DNA of 5,323 nucleotides from Gammaproteobacteria bacterium (lineage in GTDB: Bacteria > Pseudomonadota > Gammaproteobacteria > UBA12402), in the NCBI GenBank assembly GCA_028282395.1, contig JANQHY010000165.1:1-5323 (forward strand), given 5' to 3'. Within the stretch, counting starts at the first letter, position 1. Every line of letters begins with the position of its first letter. Position numbers and translations under genes: made by a program. The notes under the pieces are model-generated. The model did not search any database. It worked only from the letters and a program-made list of their open reading frames with translations, and was not told the DNA's origin. Shown here in pieces: positions 1 to 5,323 of this stretch.

Positions 1-44
1 TAGTCTAGTAGCTCACGAACCTCATTGCTAATAGCCGGGTGATC
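1..44 (-). pseudogene. In-frame continuation after the stop of the 75-residue frame (partial, runs off the window)
   Basis: Reading on in the same frame past the TAA at 45-47 gives DHPAISNEVRELLD up to the window edge, with no further stop. The piece N-E-V-R-E-L-L lines up with N-R-V-R-D-S-L at residues 146-152 of the 248-residue protein. The distance from the shared Phe is 28 residues here and 26 there. This suggests that the stop is a nonsense mutation or a sequencing error within a longer gene. Only 14 codons are visible, so an open frame by chance is quite possible. Confidence 0.4.
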
Positions 45-272
45 TTAGGGTAGACAACGTGCTTGCTGTTGCAGGTGGAAATGACCGTTTTTAACAATCT
101 GACTGCCAAAGCTGTAGCGTGCAACAATAACGGGAAACTCATCAACACCGCGGACGGAATTGATCTCTCGTGCGATAAACGGGTTCAGCGCCAATGCTGC
201 TTCTTTGATGGCACCCCATGGTTTAATTTCATAACCATAGGACGCATCATCAATAGATGCAAACTTATCCAT
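45..272 (-). CDS. 75-residue protein of unknown family, probably the front part of an interrupted gene
   Basis: I do not recognise the family. The frame could open at an ATG at 302, but I chose the ATG at 272. It follows a strong GGGGAG Shine-Dalgarno sequence by five bases, and the upstream ATG lies inside the -10 box of the best promoter. The product is soluble-looking, with no signal peptide or membrane helix. Residues 31-55 resemble residues 81-120 of the 248-residue protein at 4533-5279: both have P-x2-A-x2-IN-x-[VI]-x-G, then [FY]-P-x(0,1)-V-[IV]-V and a Phe five residues on, with the right-hand protein carrying a longer loop between the blocks. The last residues (QQQARCLP) match nothing, and the frame continues open beyond the TAA, so this is probably a truncated or decaying copy. 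A genuine short protein cannot be excluded. Confidence 0.55.
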   Translation of the reverse strand: MDKFASIDDASYGYEIKPWGAIKEAALALNPFIAREINSVRGVDEFPVIVARYSFGSQIVKNGHFHLQQQARCLP

Positions 273-276
273 ATTA

Positions 277-283
277 TCTCCCC
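277..283 (-). promoter_or_regulatory. Shine-Dalgarno sequence of the 75-residue frame
   Basis: Minus-strand GGGGAGA sits just upstream of the ATG at 272, with five bases between GGAG and the start codon. It is the strongest SD-like match on the minus strand of this window and decides the start in favour of 272 over 302. Confidence 0.6.
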
Positions 284-297
284 AAGCTTCACAGTCT

Positions 298-325
298 ATC
301 ATACGATAAATAGTCCAAAATTCAA
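298..325 (-). promoter_or_regulatory. Candidate sigma-70 promoter for the 75-residue frame
   Basis: On the minus strand, TTGAAT (325-320) is followed after 16 bases by TATGAT (303-298). These match the -35 and -10 consensus at four and five of six positions. Transcription would start near 291, about 20 bases before the ATG at 272, leaving a short leader that contains the SD sequence. Confidence 0.5.
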
Positions 326-417
326 TTGGTTATCTTGGCCTGTAGCGTTAGTACGGTTTGATGTATAGGACCTTATCAATGTTTGGCTGATTTAAGGGTA
401 TGACCTTTGATCTAAAT

Positions 418-1620
418 TCACTGTGCAATTGTATCGGATTCTGTCCGATGGAACATAAGGAAGGTCGTCAGGCTACCTATACCTAAAAAGCAAATAACAA
501 CGGCTAAAGGTAGTGTGCCGGTTACGGGCAAAATAGCCAATAGGCCAACCCATATGCCGGAAAAAGCGATTACACCACCACCAAGTAAAGCAGCAGCACA
601 ACCACGATTTTCTTCGAGTGCTGATAAAGCACATGCGTTTGCAGTAGGGCTTATCAAGCCACAACCTATGGCATAAATACTCATCGGGGCAATAATGGTA
701 AGGGTGTTTGGGGTATAAATGATGGTTAATAAAATAAATACTAAGCAAGCCGGTATTATCAAACAATATCCTAAGTAGAATACTCTATTGGTGTTGAATT
801 TGTTTGCTAAGAACCGAGCGAGAAACGAACCCGAGAAATATGAAGTGCTAATGATAATGAGCAAGTAGCCATAAAAGTGGGGCAAAATCCCAAGGTCGAC
901 AATGAATATATAGGGGGCCATAGCATAAAATGAAATCAGCCCCGACAGAATAAAACAGAATGATAAAAAATACCTCAGAAAGCTCAATTGTCTAAATAGT
1001 TGCATATAGACGTAAATTGCTCGAACAGGCTTTGTGCTTTCAGCTTTATTATCATAAAGTCTCGTATGGGTTTCCTCTAAGTAAAAGCATATAGCTGTGA
1101 GCAGTAATATTCCTAACACAGCAGAAAATAAGTAGATAGACTGCCAGTTAAGCCAGTGTAGTATTTGGCCGCCAATAATAGGGGCAATTGATGGCATTAT
1201 CGCTGCAATCGCAACTAAGTATGTCATCATAACTCGCAGTTGATTTTTCTCTAAAACGTCAGCCAGTGTGGCTCTGACCATTACCATGCTAAAGCCGGCG
1301 CCAAGCGATTCAATCAATCTGCCTGCAAAAAACAAACAAACCGATTTAGCAAGGGCGGTAATGATACTGCCAAAAATAGCGATGGATAAGGCAAGGATAA
1401 TAATCTTCTTCCTGCCATATCTGTCAGATAATGCACCCCATACAAACTGTGAGCATGCGTAGCCTAATAAAAATAAAGTCAGTGAGAATTTGATATGATG
1501 AACACTCGTATGAAAATACGCTTGTAGCATAGGGTATGCTGGTAAGCCCAGATAAAGTGAAGAATAGGCATAAATCACAAAAAAACAGGCAAGTGAAATG
1601 ATGTGATTATTTTTAGGCAT
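418..1620 (-). CDS. Bcr/CflA-like MFS exporter (drug:H+ antiporter family, DHA1)
   Basis: This is a 400-residue inner-membrane protein of the usual length for 12-helix DHA1 transporters, which exchange drugs or metabolites for protons. Motif A is clear at 62-72 (GALSDRYGRKK). The helix 4 block at 100-110 has R101, E104 and GAG. The antiporter motif C on helix 5 (about 141-151) reads IMPSIAPIIGG. The stretch 325-349 (SPTANACALSALEENRG, then AAALLGGG) is typical of the Bcr/CflA branch. The family's helix 1 motif [ST]-D-M-Y-L-P-A-L-P appears as SSLYLGLPAYP, so the usual acidic residue is missing. The ATG at 1620 is the only sensible start because helix 1 follows directly and an in-frame stop lies at 1636-1638; no SD sequence is visible. 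The substrate cannot be told from sequence. The gene is divergent from the MATE gene. Confidence 0.9.
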   Translation of the reverse strand: MPKNNHIISLACFFVIYAYSSLYLGLPAYPMLQAYFHTSVHHIKFSLTLFLLGYACSQFVWGALSDRYGRKKIIILALSIAIFGSIITALAKSVCLFFAGRLIESLGAGFSMVMVRATLADVLEKNQLRVMMTYLVAIAAIMPSIAPIIGGQILHWLNWQSIYLFSAVLGILLLTAICFYLEETHTRLYDNKAESTKPVRAIYVYMQLFRQLSFLRYFLSFCFILSGLISFYAMAPYIFIVDLGILPHFYGYLLIIISTSYFSGSFLARFLANKFNTNRVFYLGYCLIIPACLVFILLTIIYTPNTLTIIAPMSIYAIGCGLISPTANACALSALEENRGCAAALLGGGVIAFSGIWVGLLAILPVTGTLPLAVVICFLGIGSLTTFLMFHRTESDTIAQ

Positions 1621-1653
1621 AAGGATAATATTGATTTATTTGAATGGGCTATC

Positions 1654-1694
1654 TATGAAATATCATTTTTTATATGTCTGTGTAAATATGAAAT
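1654..1694. repeat. Direct repeat TATGAAAT, two copies 33 bases apart
   Basis: TATGAAAT occurs at 1654-1661 and 1687-1694, a start-to-start distance of 33 bases (about three helical turns). Read on the minus strand, ATTTCATA lies immediately before the -35 box of the candidate MFS promoter and again across the end of its -10 box. That arrangement would suit a regulator binding both sites on one DNA face. In AT-rich DNA an eight-base repeat may also be chance. Confidence 0.4.
1659..1686 (-). promoter_or_regulatory. Candidate promoter of the MFS gene
   Basis: On the minus strand, TTTACA (1686-1681) matches the -35 consensus at five of six positions. Sixteen bases later GATATT (1664-1659) matches the -10 at four of six. 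Transcription would start about 30 bases before the ATG at 1620. Direct and inverted repeats overlap the two boxes. The surrounding DNA is very AT-rich, so other hexamer pairs are possible. Confidence 0.35.
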
Positions 1695-1709
1695 CACCAT
1701 GAATGATAT
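1660..1709. repeat. Inverted repeat ATATCATT / AATGATAT in the divergent intergenic region
   Basis: The arms at 1660-1667 and 1702-1709 are exact eight-base reverse complements separated by 34 bases. The left arm covers the candidate -10 box of the MFS gene. The spacing is too wide for a convincing RNA hairpin, and there is no T-run of the kind that follows a terminator. If meaningful it would be a pair of operator half-sites. Confidence 0.3.
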
Positions 1710-1734
1710 GATTTGATTGTTAAATACTCTTTCA

Positions 1735-1764
1735 TTGTATGCTAGCCATAGGAAGTTATATAAT
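1735..1764 (+). promoter_or_regulatory. Candidate promoter of the MATE gene
   Basis: A perfect TATAAT -10 box at 1759-1764 is preceded after 18 bases by a weak -35 element TTGTAT (1735-1740). The start point would be near 1771, giving a leader of about 25 bases that contains the TAAGGA ribosome site. The -10 is convincing; the -35 is poor, so activation by another factor is possible. Confidence 0.45.
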
Positions 1765-1784
1765 GCGCTTAATATCAGTAACTC

Positions 1785-1790
1785 TAAGGA
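1785..1790 (+). promoter_or_regulatory. Shine-Dalgarno sequence of the MATE gene, fixing a GTG start
   Basis: TAAGGA ends six bases before the GTG at 1797-1799. The first in-frame ATG (1902) has no such sequence upstream, so the ribosome site supports the longer protein with its unusual polar N-terminus. Confidence 0.6.
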
Positions 1791-1796
1791 ATCGCT

Positions 1797-3335
1797 GTGC
1801 CGGTAGCTAGAGGCGAAAGTGACGAATCTGATGCAGGCCATGAGAGCGAAGGTGCTTGCGCGGTTATTTACTATAGCTGTTCTGTTACTTCAATTCGCGC
1901 AATGAAGCGATTGAGCCAGCTAATTCCTGCCGTTTTATTGTCGCAGAGTGGAAGGGCCAATCGGGCTGCAGCGACAGTTGCCTTCACGTATCAATTTGTG
2001 CTGAGCTCTTTATTTAGCACGCCGGTCGCTATGTTAGGTACAACTATAAGTCCTTTGGTGGCGGGAGAGCAGAGTGATGCTGTAGTCAGGGAAGTGCACG
2101 CAGGCTGGTTAATGAATGAAGTTTTGACAATTCCTCCGCTTATTTTTATGGGGTTATCACAAGCCGTTATTGGGGCTTTTGTCAGTGATGCTGAAACTTT
2201 GACGAGGGTGGAGGAATACTTTAGTGCTTTAATGTGGGGTATGCCAATATTAGCCTTGCAAAGTGTGACGGAACGATTTTGTATTGCTACTTCCCACTTG
2301 AGGTTGCCTGCCGCTATTAATTTTATAGGTTTATGTGTAAGCAGTTTGACTTCGATTGTACTCATTACTCAAGACCCTGAACAGGGTATGGCAGCAACAG
2401 GGTGGGCTATTAATGCTCGCATTTTTACTAATTTTTTATTGCTGCATGGATTTATTTTATATTCTCACATTTTTCGCGGCAACTTTGATGGCTATAACTT
2501 ACTGTCTCAACAAAGTGGGGTTTTAAATTCAACTTTATATTTGTTGTATAAAGGGTCACAAGTCGGCGCTGCCTACTTCATTGACGCATTGTCTACATTT
2601 TGTCTGGGTATTTGGTTCGCTGGCAGGCTTGGTGGGCCGGCTTTAGAAGCATTTTTACCAATAACGCAGTGGCGTAATTTATTTGCTGTTATTGCTTTGG
2701 GAATTGCGTCAGGAACGCAAATCATTGTGGCGCGTAATAAAAATAATCGGCCCTTTTTGTTTAGAGCGGGGATTGTATCTGACGCATTGGGATTAATCTT
2801 ACCACTTGTGTTTACCGGGTTTTCAATATTTGCACCACGAGTATTGATGTCGCCTTTTATCGACCCACACAATACAGACAGTCAAGAAGTAATGGAGCTT
2901 TTAACGCAGGAAGGGTTACCGCTTGTTGTTGCCGCAACAGTTTTATTTGACATGCTTAAGGCAATTGCAAATGGGCGTTTAAGGGGCGTTAATTCTACTT
3001 GTATCCCTACAACAATGATGGCTGCTTTTATTTGTATAGGATTGGGCTTGGCTTATGCTTTAGGTTTTGGATTAGACGAGGGTTTTTTGGGGGTCAATCT
3101 TGGTGCAATGTTGGGATTGGCTGCATGTGCTGTTTTTGGAGAAATATGGTGGTGTCATCAAGTTAGTCGTGATCGTGAGCCTGCTATATCAGCGGAGGCA
3201 TTGTTAGATGGTGTGTCGCCGGGTGCTCCGGGAGCTGCAACCGGTGATGATGCATTGGTGGTGTTTAGGCAACAGGCTGGACAAAGTGCAGATGCAGGTT
3301 TAGATGAGTCTATAGGCAGAGGTCGAATGGGTTGA
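1797..3335 (+). CDS. MATE-family transporter-like membrane protein with a shortened first helix
   Basis: This 512-residue protein has the MATE pattern of two homologous halves. Membrane segments can be placed at about 63-90, 108-130, 143-165, 171-190, 200-223, 253-280, 285-312, 328-355, 374-398, 402-424 and 430-453. The second half begins with a canonical MATE opening helix ending in GRLGGPALEAF (276-286). In the first half the matching block is GRANRAAATVAF (52-63), but it directly follows LLSQ (47-50), so about 20 residues of helix 1 are absent. MATE proteins usually export cationic drugs or metabolites by Na+ or H+ exchange, and helix 1 carries a coupling Asp in the NorM branch; here it is missing. 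Extra tails are an acidic, Ser-rich N-terminus (2-19) and a Gly/Ala/Asp-rich C-terminus (458-512). The gene stands alone on the plus strand. Family call is good; transport activity is uncertain. Confidence 0.8.
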   Translation: MPVARGESDESDAGHESEGACAVIYYSCSVTSIRAMKRLSQLIPAVLLSQSGRANRAAATVAFTYQFVLSSLFSTPVAMLGTTISPLVAGEQSDAVVREVHAGWLMNEVLTIPPLIFMGLSQAVIGAFVSDAETLTRVEEYFSALMWGMPILALQSVTERFCIATSHLRLPAAINFIGLCVSSLTSIVLITQDPEQGMAATGWAINARIFTNFLLLHGFILYSHIFRGNFDGYNLLSQQSGVLNSTLYLLYKGSQVGAAYFIDALSTFCLGIWFAGRLGGPALEAFLPITQWRNLFAVIALGIASGTQIIVARNKNNRPFLFRAGIVSDALGLILPLVFTGFSIFAPRVLMSPFIDPHNTDSQEVMELLTQEGLPLVVAATVLFDMLKAIANGRLRGVNSTCIPTTMMAAFICIGLGLAYALGFGLDEGFLGVNLGAMLGLAACAVFGEIWWCHQVSRDREPAISAEALLDGVSPGAPGAATGDDALVVFRQQAGQSADAGLDESIGRGRMG

Positions 3336-3345
3336 AAGAGGTTGG

Positions 3346-4473
3346 TCAGTATTTTTGTGGGTAGTGACGAATAGGTGCTCCCCTATACTCTGCCGATGGC
3401 GAAAACAATACTCGTAAGGGACCTTGCTCTTCGATTATATGGGCCAACATTCCAATAATTCTACCCATAAAGATAGCCCATGGCATTTGATCGGCTTCAA
3501 ATCCACATGACTCGAGTATACTGGCAATGTATAGTTCAGGGTTTGGATAGATTTTTTTTGTTTTAAGATAAGTTTCGGCCTCTATGGCGACAGGAAACGT
3601 TTGGCCGCCATAGAGGTAGAATGCTTGCTCTGCTAAGGCTTTTGTTATTTTTATACGCTCATCTTTTCCATCTTTAAATATCCTGTGTCCGAAGCCAAAG
3701 AGTATCTCACCATTCTTTAGCTTATTTGAATAATACTCTTTAACGGTTGATTTATTTGTTATCAGATTGGACATATCACGATAGGCACTAGCTGAGGCGC
3801 CACCATGTCTTGAGCCAATCCATGTTGCCATTCCGGCAATCAGTGCGCAATGTAAATTGGATTTGGCCGATGTTGCCACTCTGGCGGCAAATGATGATGT
3901 GTTTAGGTTGCCTTCACATGCCAGTACAAATAATTTAGATAGTATTTGGTATTTTTCTGTTTCAAGTTCACCAAAGCTATTGATCATAAAATTTTTTATA
4001 AAGCAGTCCTCGCTTGCAGTTTGGTTGTGCTTTATAGGGTTTTTTTGCTGAAGAATAGTACTGAAGATTTTTGAGAAAGTAGCAATTAAATATAATGCTT
4101 GGTCGCGTATGTTAGCAAGATGGTGATATAGCTGTCCGCCCAGGAGGGCCATACAGGCAATAATCACATCGCTTGTGTTGTTATTGGTTAATGCCGTTTT
4201 TATTAATTTAATAATATTGGCAGGTAAGTGTTCGAGATAAAAGGTATTTAGCTGCTGATTAAGCGTGGCTTGTTGTGAATCTGAGGGGAGCTCGCCATCA
4301 AGTAGTAGGCCGACAACTTCAATGTACGATGCATTTTCGATAAGCTCAATAAAAGGATAGCCATGCACATAAAAATGAGGGTAGTCAAAAAAAGATATTT
4401 TTGTATCAAGGACCTTTTCACCGGTTAAACCTGTTCGGATGCGTTTATTGTTGGCAAAATTCTTTGGCTTCAT
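3346..4473 (-). CDS. Citrate-synthase-family protein with altered active site
   Basis: The 375-residue product has the length and layout of the short bacterial citrate/2-methylcitrate synthases, which condense an acyl-CoA with oxaloacetate. The N-terminal G-L-T-G-E and HGYPFIELIENASYIEVVGLLL (37-58) regions are typical. Conserved catalytic parts include HGG with H223, GFGHR with H263, R273 and R338. Three expected residues differ: the D-H-E segment is C-E-G-N (186-189) with no His, the catalytic Asp of N-x-D-[FY]-Y is Glu (E313 in NPELY), and the Arg of the C-terminal R-P motif is Ser (S358 in FSPSAEYRG). It may therefore be slow, act on another substrate, or be inactive. I start at ATG 4473; a TTG directly before it (4476) is in frame, and neither has a clear SD. 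A -10-like TATAAA lies at 4502-4497. The gene is convergent with the MATE gene, ten bases away, and 59 bases downstream of the 248-residue gene. Confidence 0.85.
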   Translation of the reverse strand: MKPKNFANNKRIRTGLTGEKVLDTKISFFDYPHFYVHGYPFIELIENASYIEVVGLLLDGELPSDSQQATLNQQLNTFYLEHLPANIIKLIKTALTNNNTSDVIIACMALLGGQLYHHLANIRDQALYLIATFSKIFSTILQQKNPIKHNQTASEDCFIKNFMINSFGELETEKYQILSKLFVLACEGNLNTSSFAARVATSAKSNLHCALIAGMATWIGSRHGGASASAYRDMSNLITNKSTVKEYYSNKLKNGEILFGFGHRIFKDGKDERIKITKALAEQAFYLYGGQTFPVAIEAETYLKTKKIYPNPELYIASILESCGFEADQMPWAIFMGRIIGMLAHIIEEQGPLRVLFSPSAEYRGAPIRHYPQKY

Positions 4474-4532
4474 CAAAATATCACAATCTGCAAAGGTTTA
4501 TATGACCTTAACTCTACCATAAAAAATAGCAG

Positions 4533-5279
4533 TTAAATGTCGATTTTTCGTGAAATTCTTATACATCCTTTAACGAATGAGCACATTTCAGGGAAAACAC
4601 CATATGATTCATCATTAACTAGTTGTAAAAGATGGGGATCTTCTTTTGCCATCATACTGCTATTTTGCATGCCCGTGTGTAAATCAACATTATTATGGAA
4701 ATAACTATATTCAACTACATGAAATAATTTTTCTAATGCGGTACCGGTAATATTGAATTTGTCAGACATAATATCGCGTTTGTATTGGATTAATGCGGAG
4801 CGAATTTCGTGTAAGTCAGTGATTAAGCTATCTCGAACTCGATTTTTCTTACCTAACTCAATAGCAGTAGGATATTGCAATGGGTAGTAAACGGGTCTGT
4901 TAGCGGTATCTTTCATGTTGAAGCGTTCAAGATGGACAACAACAGGAGGGTATTTGTTAAGACCATAAATATTTTTATAAACGTTTTGAATGCCTTCGAT
5001 TGGCCCTGAAATATTATTGATTGCCGGAGCAAACCCGGGGTGTTGTCCTGAACCAATAGCCAACAATGTCCTTGCCGTATCGTTAATATAGGCGCTGGAT
5101 TTTATGAAGCGATCATCTGCAATAATAGAAAATATTAAATTCCAGGTGATTCTTCCTCGCCAGTACTCACTGTGTTTCCACGCATAATGAAGTATGTAGT
5201 AAAAAAATTCATACCACGCACTATCATGCATTTTTTCAAACCATGGCTTAGAGGGTGTCGTCAAATTAATTTCATCCAT
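4533..5279 (-). CDS. Unrecognised 248-residue protein, possible partner of the citrate-synthase-like gene
   Basis: I cannot assign a family. The protein looks soluble, with no signal peptide or clear membrane helix. The N-terminal third is rich in aromatic residues (for example W22, Y23, F25, F26, Y27, Y28 and W34, Y39, W40). A central block has H80-PGFAPAINNISGP, then PPVVVHLER (111-119) and PVYYPLQYP (129-137). A charged helical part follows (142-172). A C-terminal segment includes H195, H201, two Cys (C233, C239) and the ending GCIRISRK. The central block is shared in outline with the short frame at 45-272. The ATG at 5279 has no convincing SD. An AT-rich TATATA lies upstream at 5304-5299, but any -35 box would fall at the window edge. 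The citrate-synthase-like gene follows on the same strand after 59 bases with no terminator between, so the two may be co-transcribed. Confidence 0.75.
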   Translation of the reverse strand: MDEINLTTPSKPWFEKMHDSAWYEFFYYILHYAWKHSEYWRGRITWNLIFSIIADDRFIKSSAYINDTARTLLAIGSGQHPGFAPAINNISGPIEGIQNVYKNIYGLNKYPPVVVHLERFNMKDTANRPVYYPLQYPTAIELGKKNRVRDSLITDLHEIRSALIQYKRDIMSDKFNITGTALEKLFHVVEYSYFHNNVDLHTGMQNSSMMAKEDPHLLQLVNDESYGVFPEMCSFVKGCIRISRKIDI

Positions 5280-5323
5280 GGATTAAGCTATTAGAACGTA
5301 TATAATTCGTGGTGTTGAGAGCG

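Noticed and set aside
273..302. Upstream ATG at 302 as the start of the left short frame
   Set aside because: It overlaps the -10 box of the best promoter and has no SD, whereas the ATG at 272 has a strong one.
63..368. 101-codon plus-strand frame opposite the left short gene
   Set aside because: Its product shows no recognisable motif, and the minus strand there carries the promoter, SD and motif matches.
433..449. Hairpin ATCGGA-TTCTG-TCCGAT at the 3' end of the MFS gene as a terminator
   Set aside because: The six-base stem lies inside the coding sequence and no T-run follows it on the minus strand, so an intrinsic terminator is not supported.
473..766. Minus-strand frame overlapping the MFS gene
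   Set aside because: It is rich in Cys, His and Trp as expected of an out-of-frame reading and lies fully inside a clear transporter gene.
1653..1841. 62-codon minus-strand frame in the divergent intergenic region
   Set aside because: It has no SD and no recognisable motif, and it overlaps the promoters of both flanking genes and the 5' end of the MATE gene.
1991..2872. Minus-strand frames at 1991-2365 and 2573-2872 opposite the MATE gene
   Set aside because: They are antisense shadows of a well-supported membrane protein and show no domain features.
3336..3345. Terminator between the convergent MATE and citrate-synthase-like genes
   Set aside because: The ten-base gap and its flanks show no stable stem followed by a T-run on either strand.
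3857..4051. 64-codon plus-strand frame inside the citrate-synthase-like gene
   Set aside because: It is antisense to conserved enzyme motifs and has no supporting signals.
5301..5306. Perfect plus-strand TATAAT at the right edge as a promoter for a gene beyond the window
   Set aside because: The -35 position holds only a weak match (TGGATT, 16 bases away), and no downstream gene is visible to support it.

Overview
The window is AT-rich bacterial DNA, probably from a gammaproteobacterium. The family mix (Bcr/CflA-type MFS exporter, MATE-type transporter, short citrate-synthase-like enzyme, an unrecognised protein with a shortened relative) and the AT-rich noncoding DNA would fit an environmental or host-associated Legionellales-like genome. 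That placement is an impression; no rRNA or housekeeping marker is present to confirm it. No tRNA, rRNA, CRISPR array, insertion sequence or phage gene was seen.

Layout, left to right: (1) 1-272, minus strand, a 75-residue reading frame with a good promoter and Shine-Dalgarno (SD) sequence. It stops at a TAA and then stays open in the same frame to the window edge. It looks like an interrupted, distant relative of the 248-residue protein at the right end. (2) 418-1620, minus, a 400-residue Bcr/CflA-like drug or metabolite exporter. (3) 1621-1796, a divergent intergenic region with a candidate promoter on each strand and repeats around the minus-strand promoter. (4) 1797-3335, plus, a MATE-family membrane protein that starts at GTG and seems to lack the body of its first transmembrane helix. 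(5) 3346-4473, minus, convergent with the MATE gene, a citrate-synthase-fold protein with several substituted active-site residues. (6) 4533-5279, minus, a 248-residue protein of unknown function just upstream of the citrate-synthase-like gene.

All genes except the MATE gene lie on the minus strand. The 248-residue gene and the citrate-synthase-like gene, 59 bases apart, may form one transcription unit; the MFS gene is read separately from the divergent region. One possible theme is that an altered citrate-synthase-like enzyme makes or modifies a carboxylic acid metabolite and the two transporters move it, but nothing in the window proves the genes cooperate. The most notable signals are the altered citrate synthase active site, the missing first helix in the MATE protein, and the pair of related unknown proteins, one of them interrupted, at the two ends.
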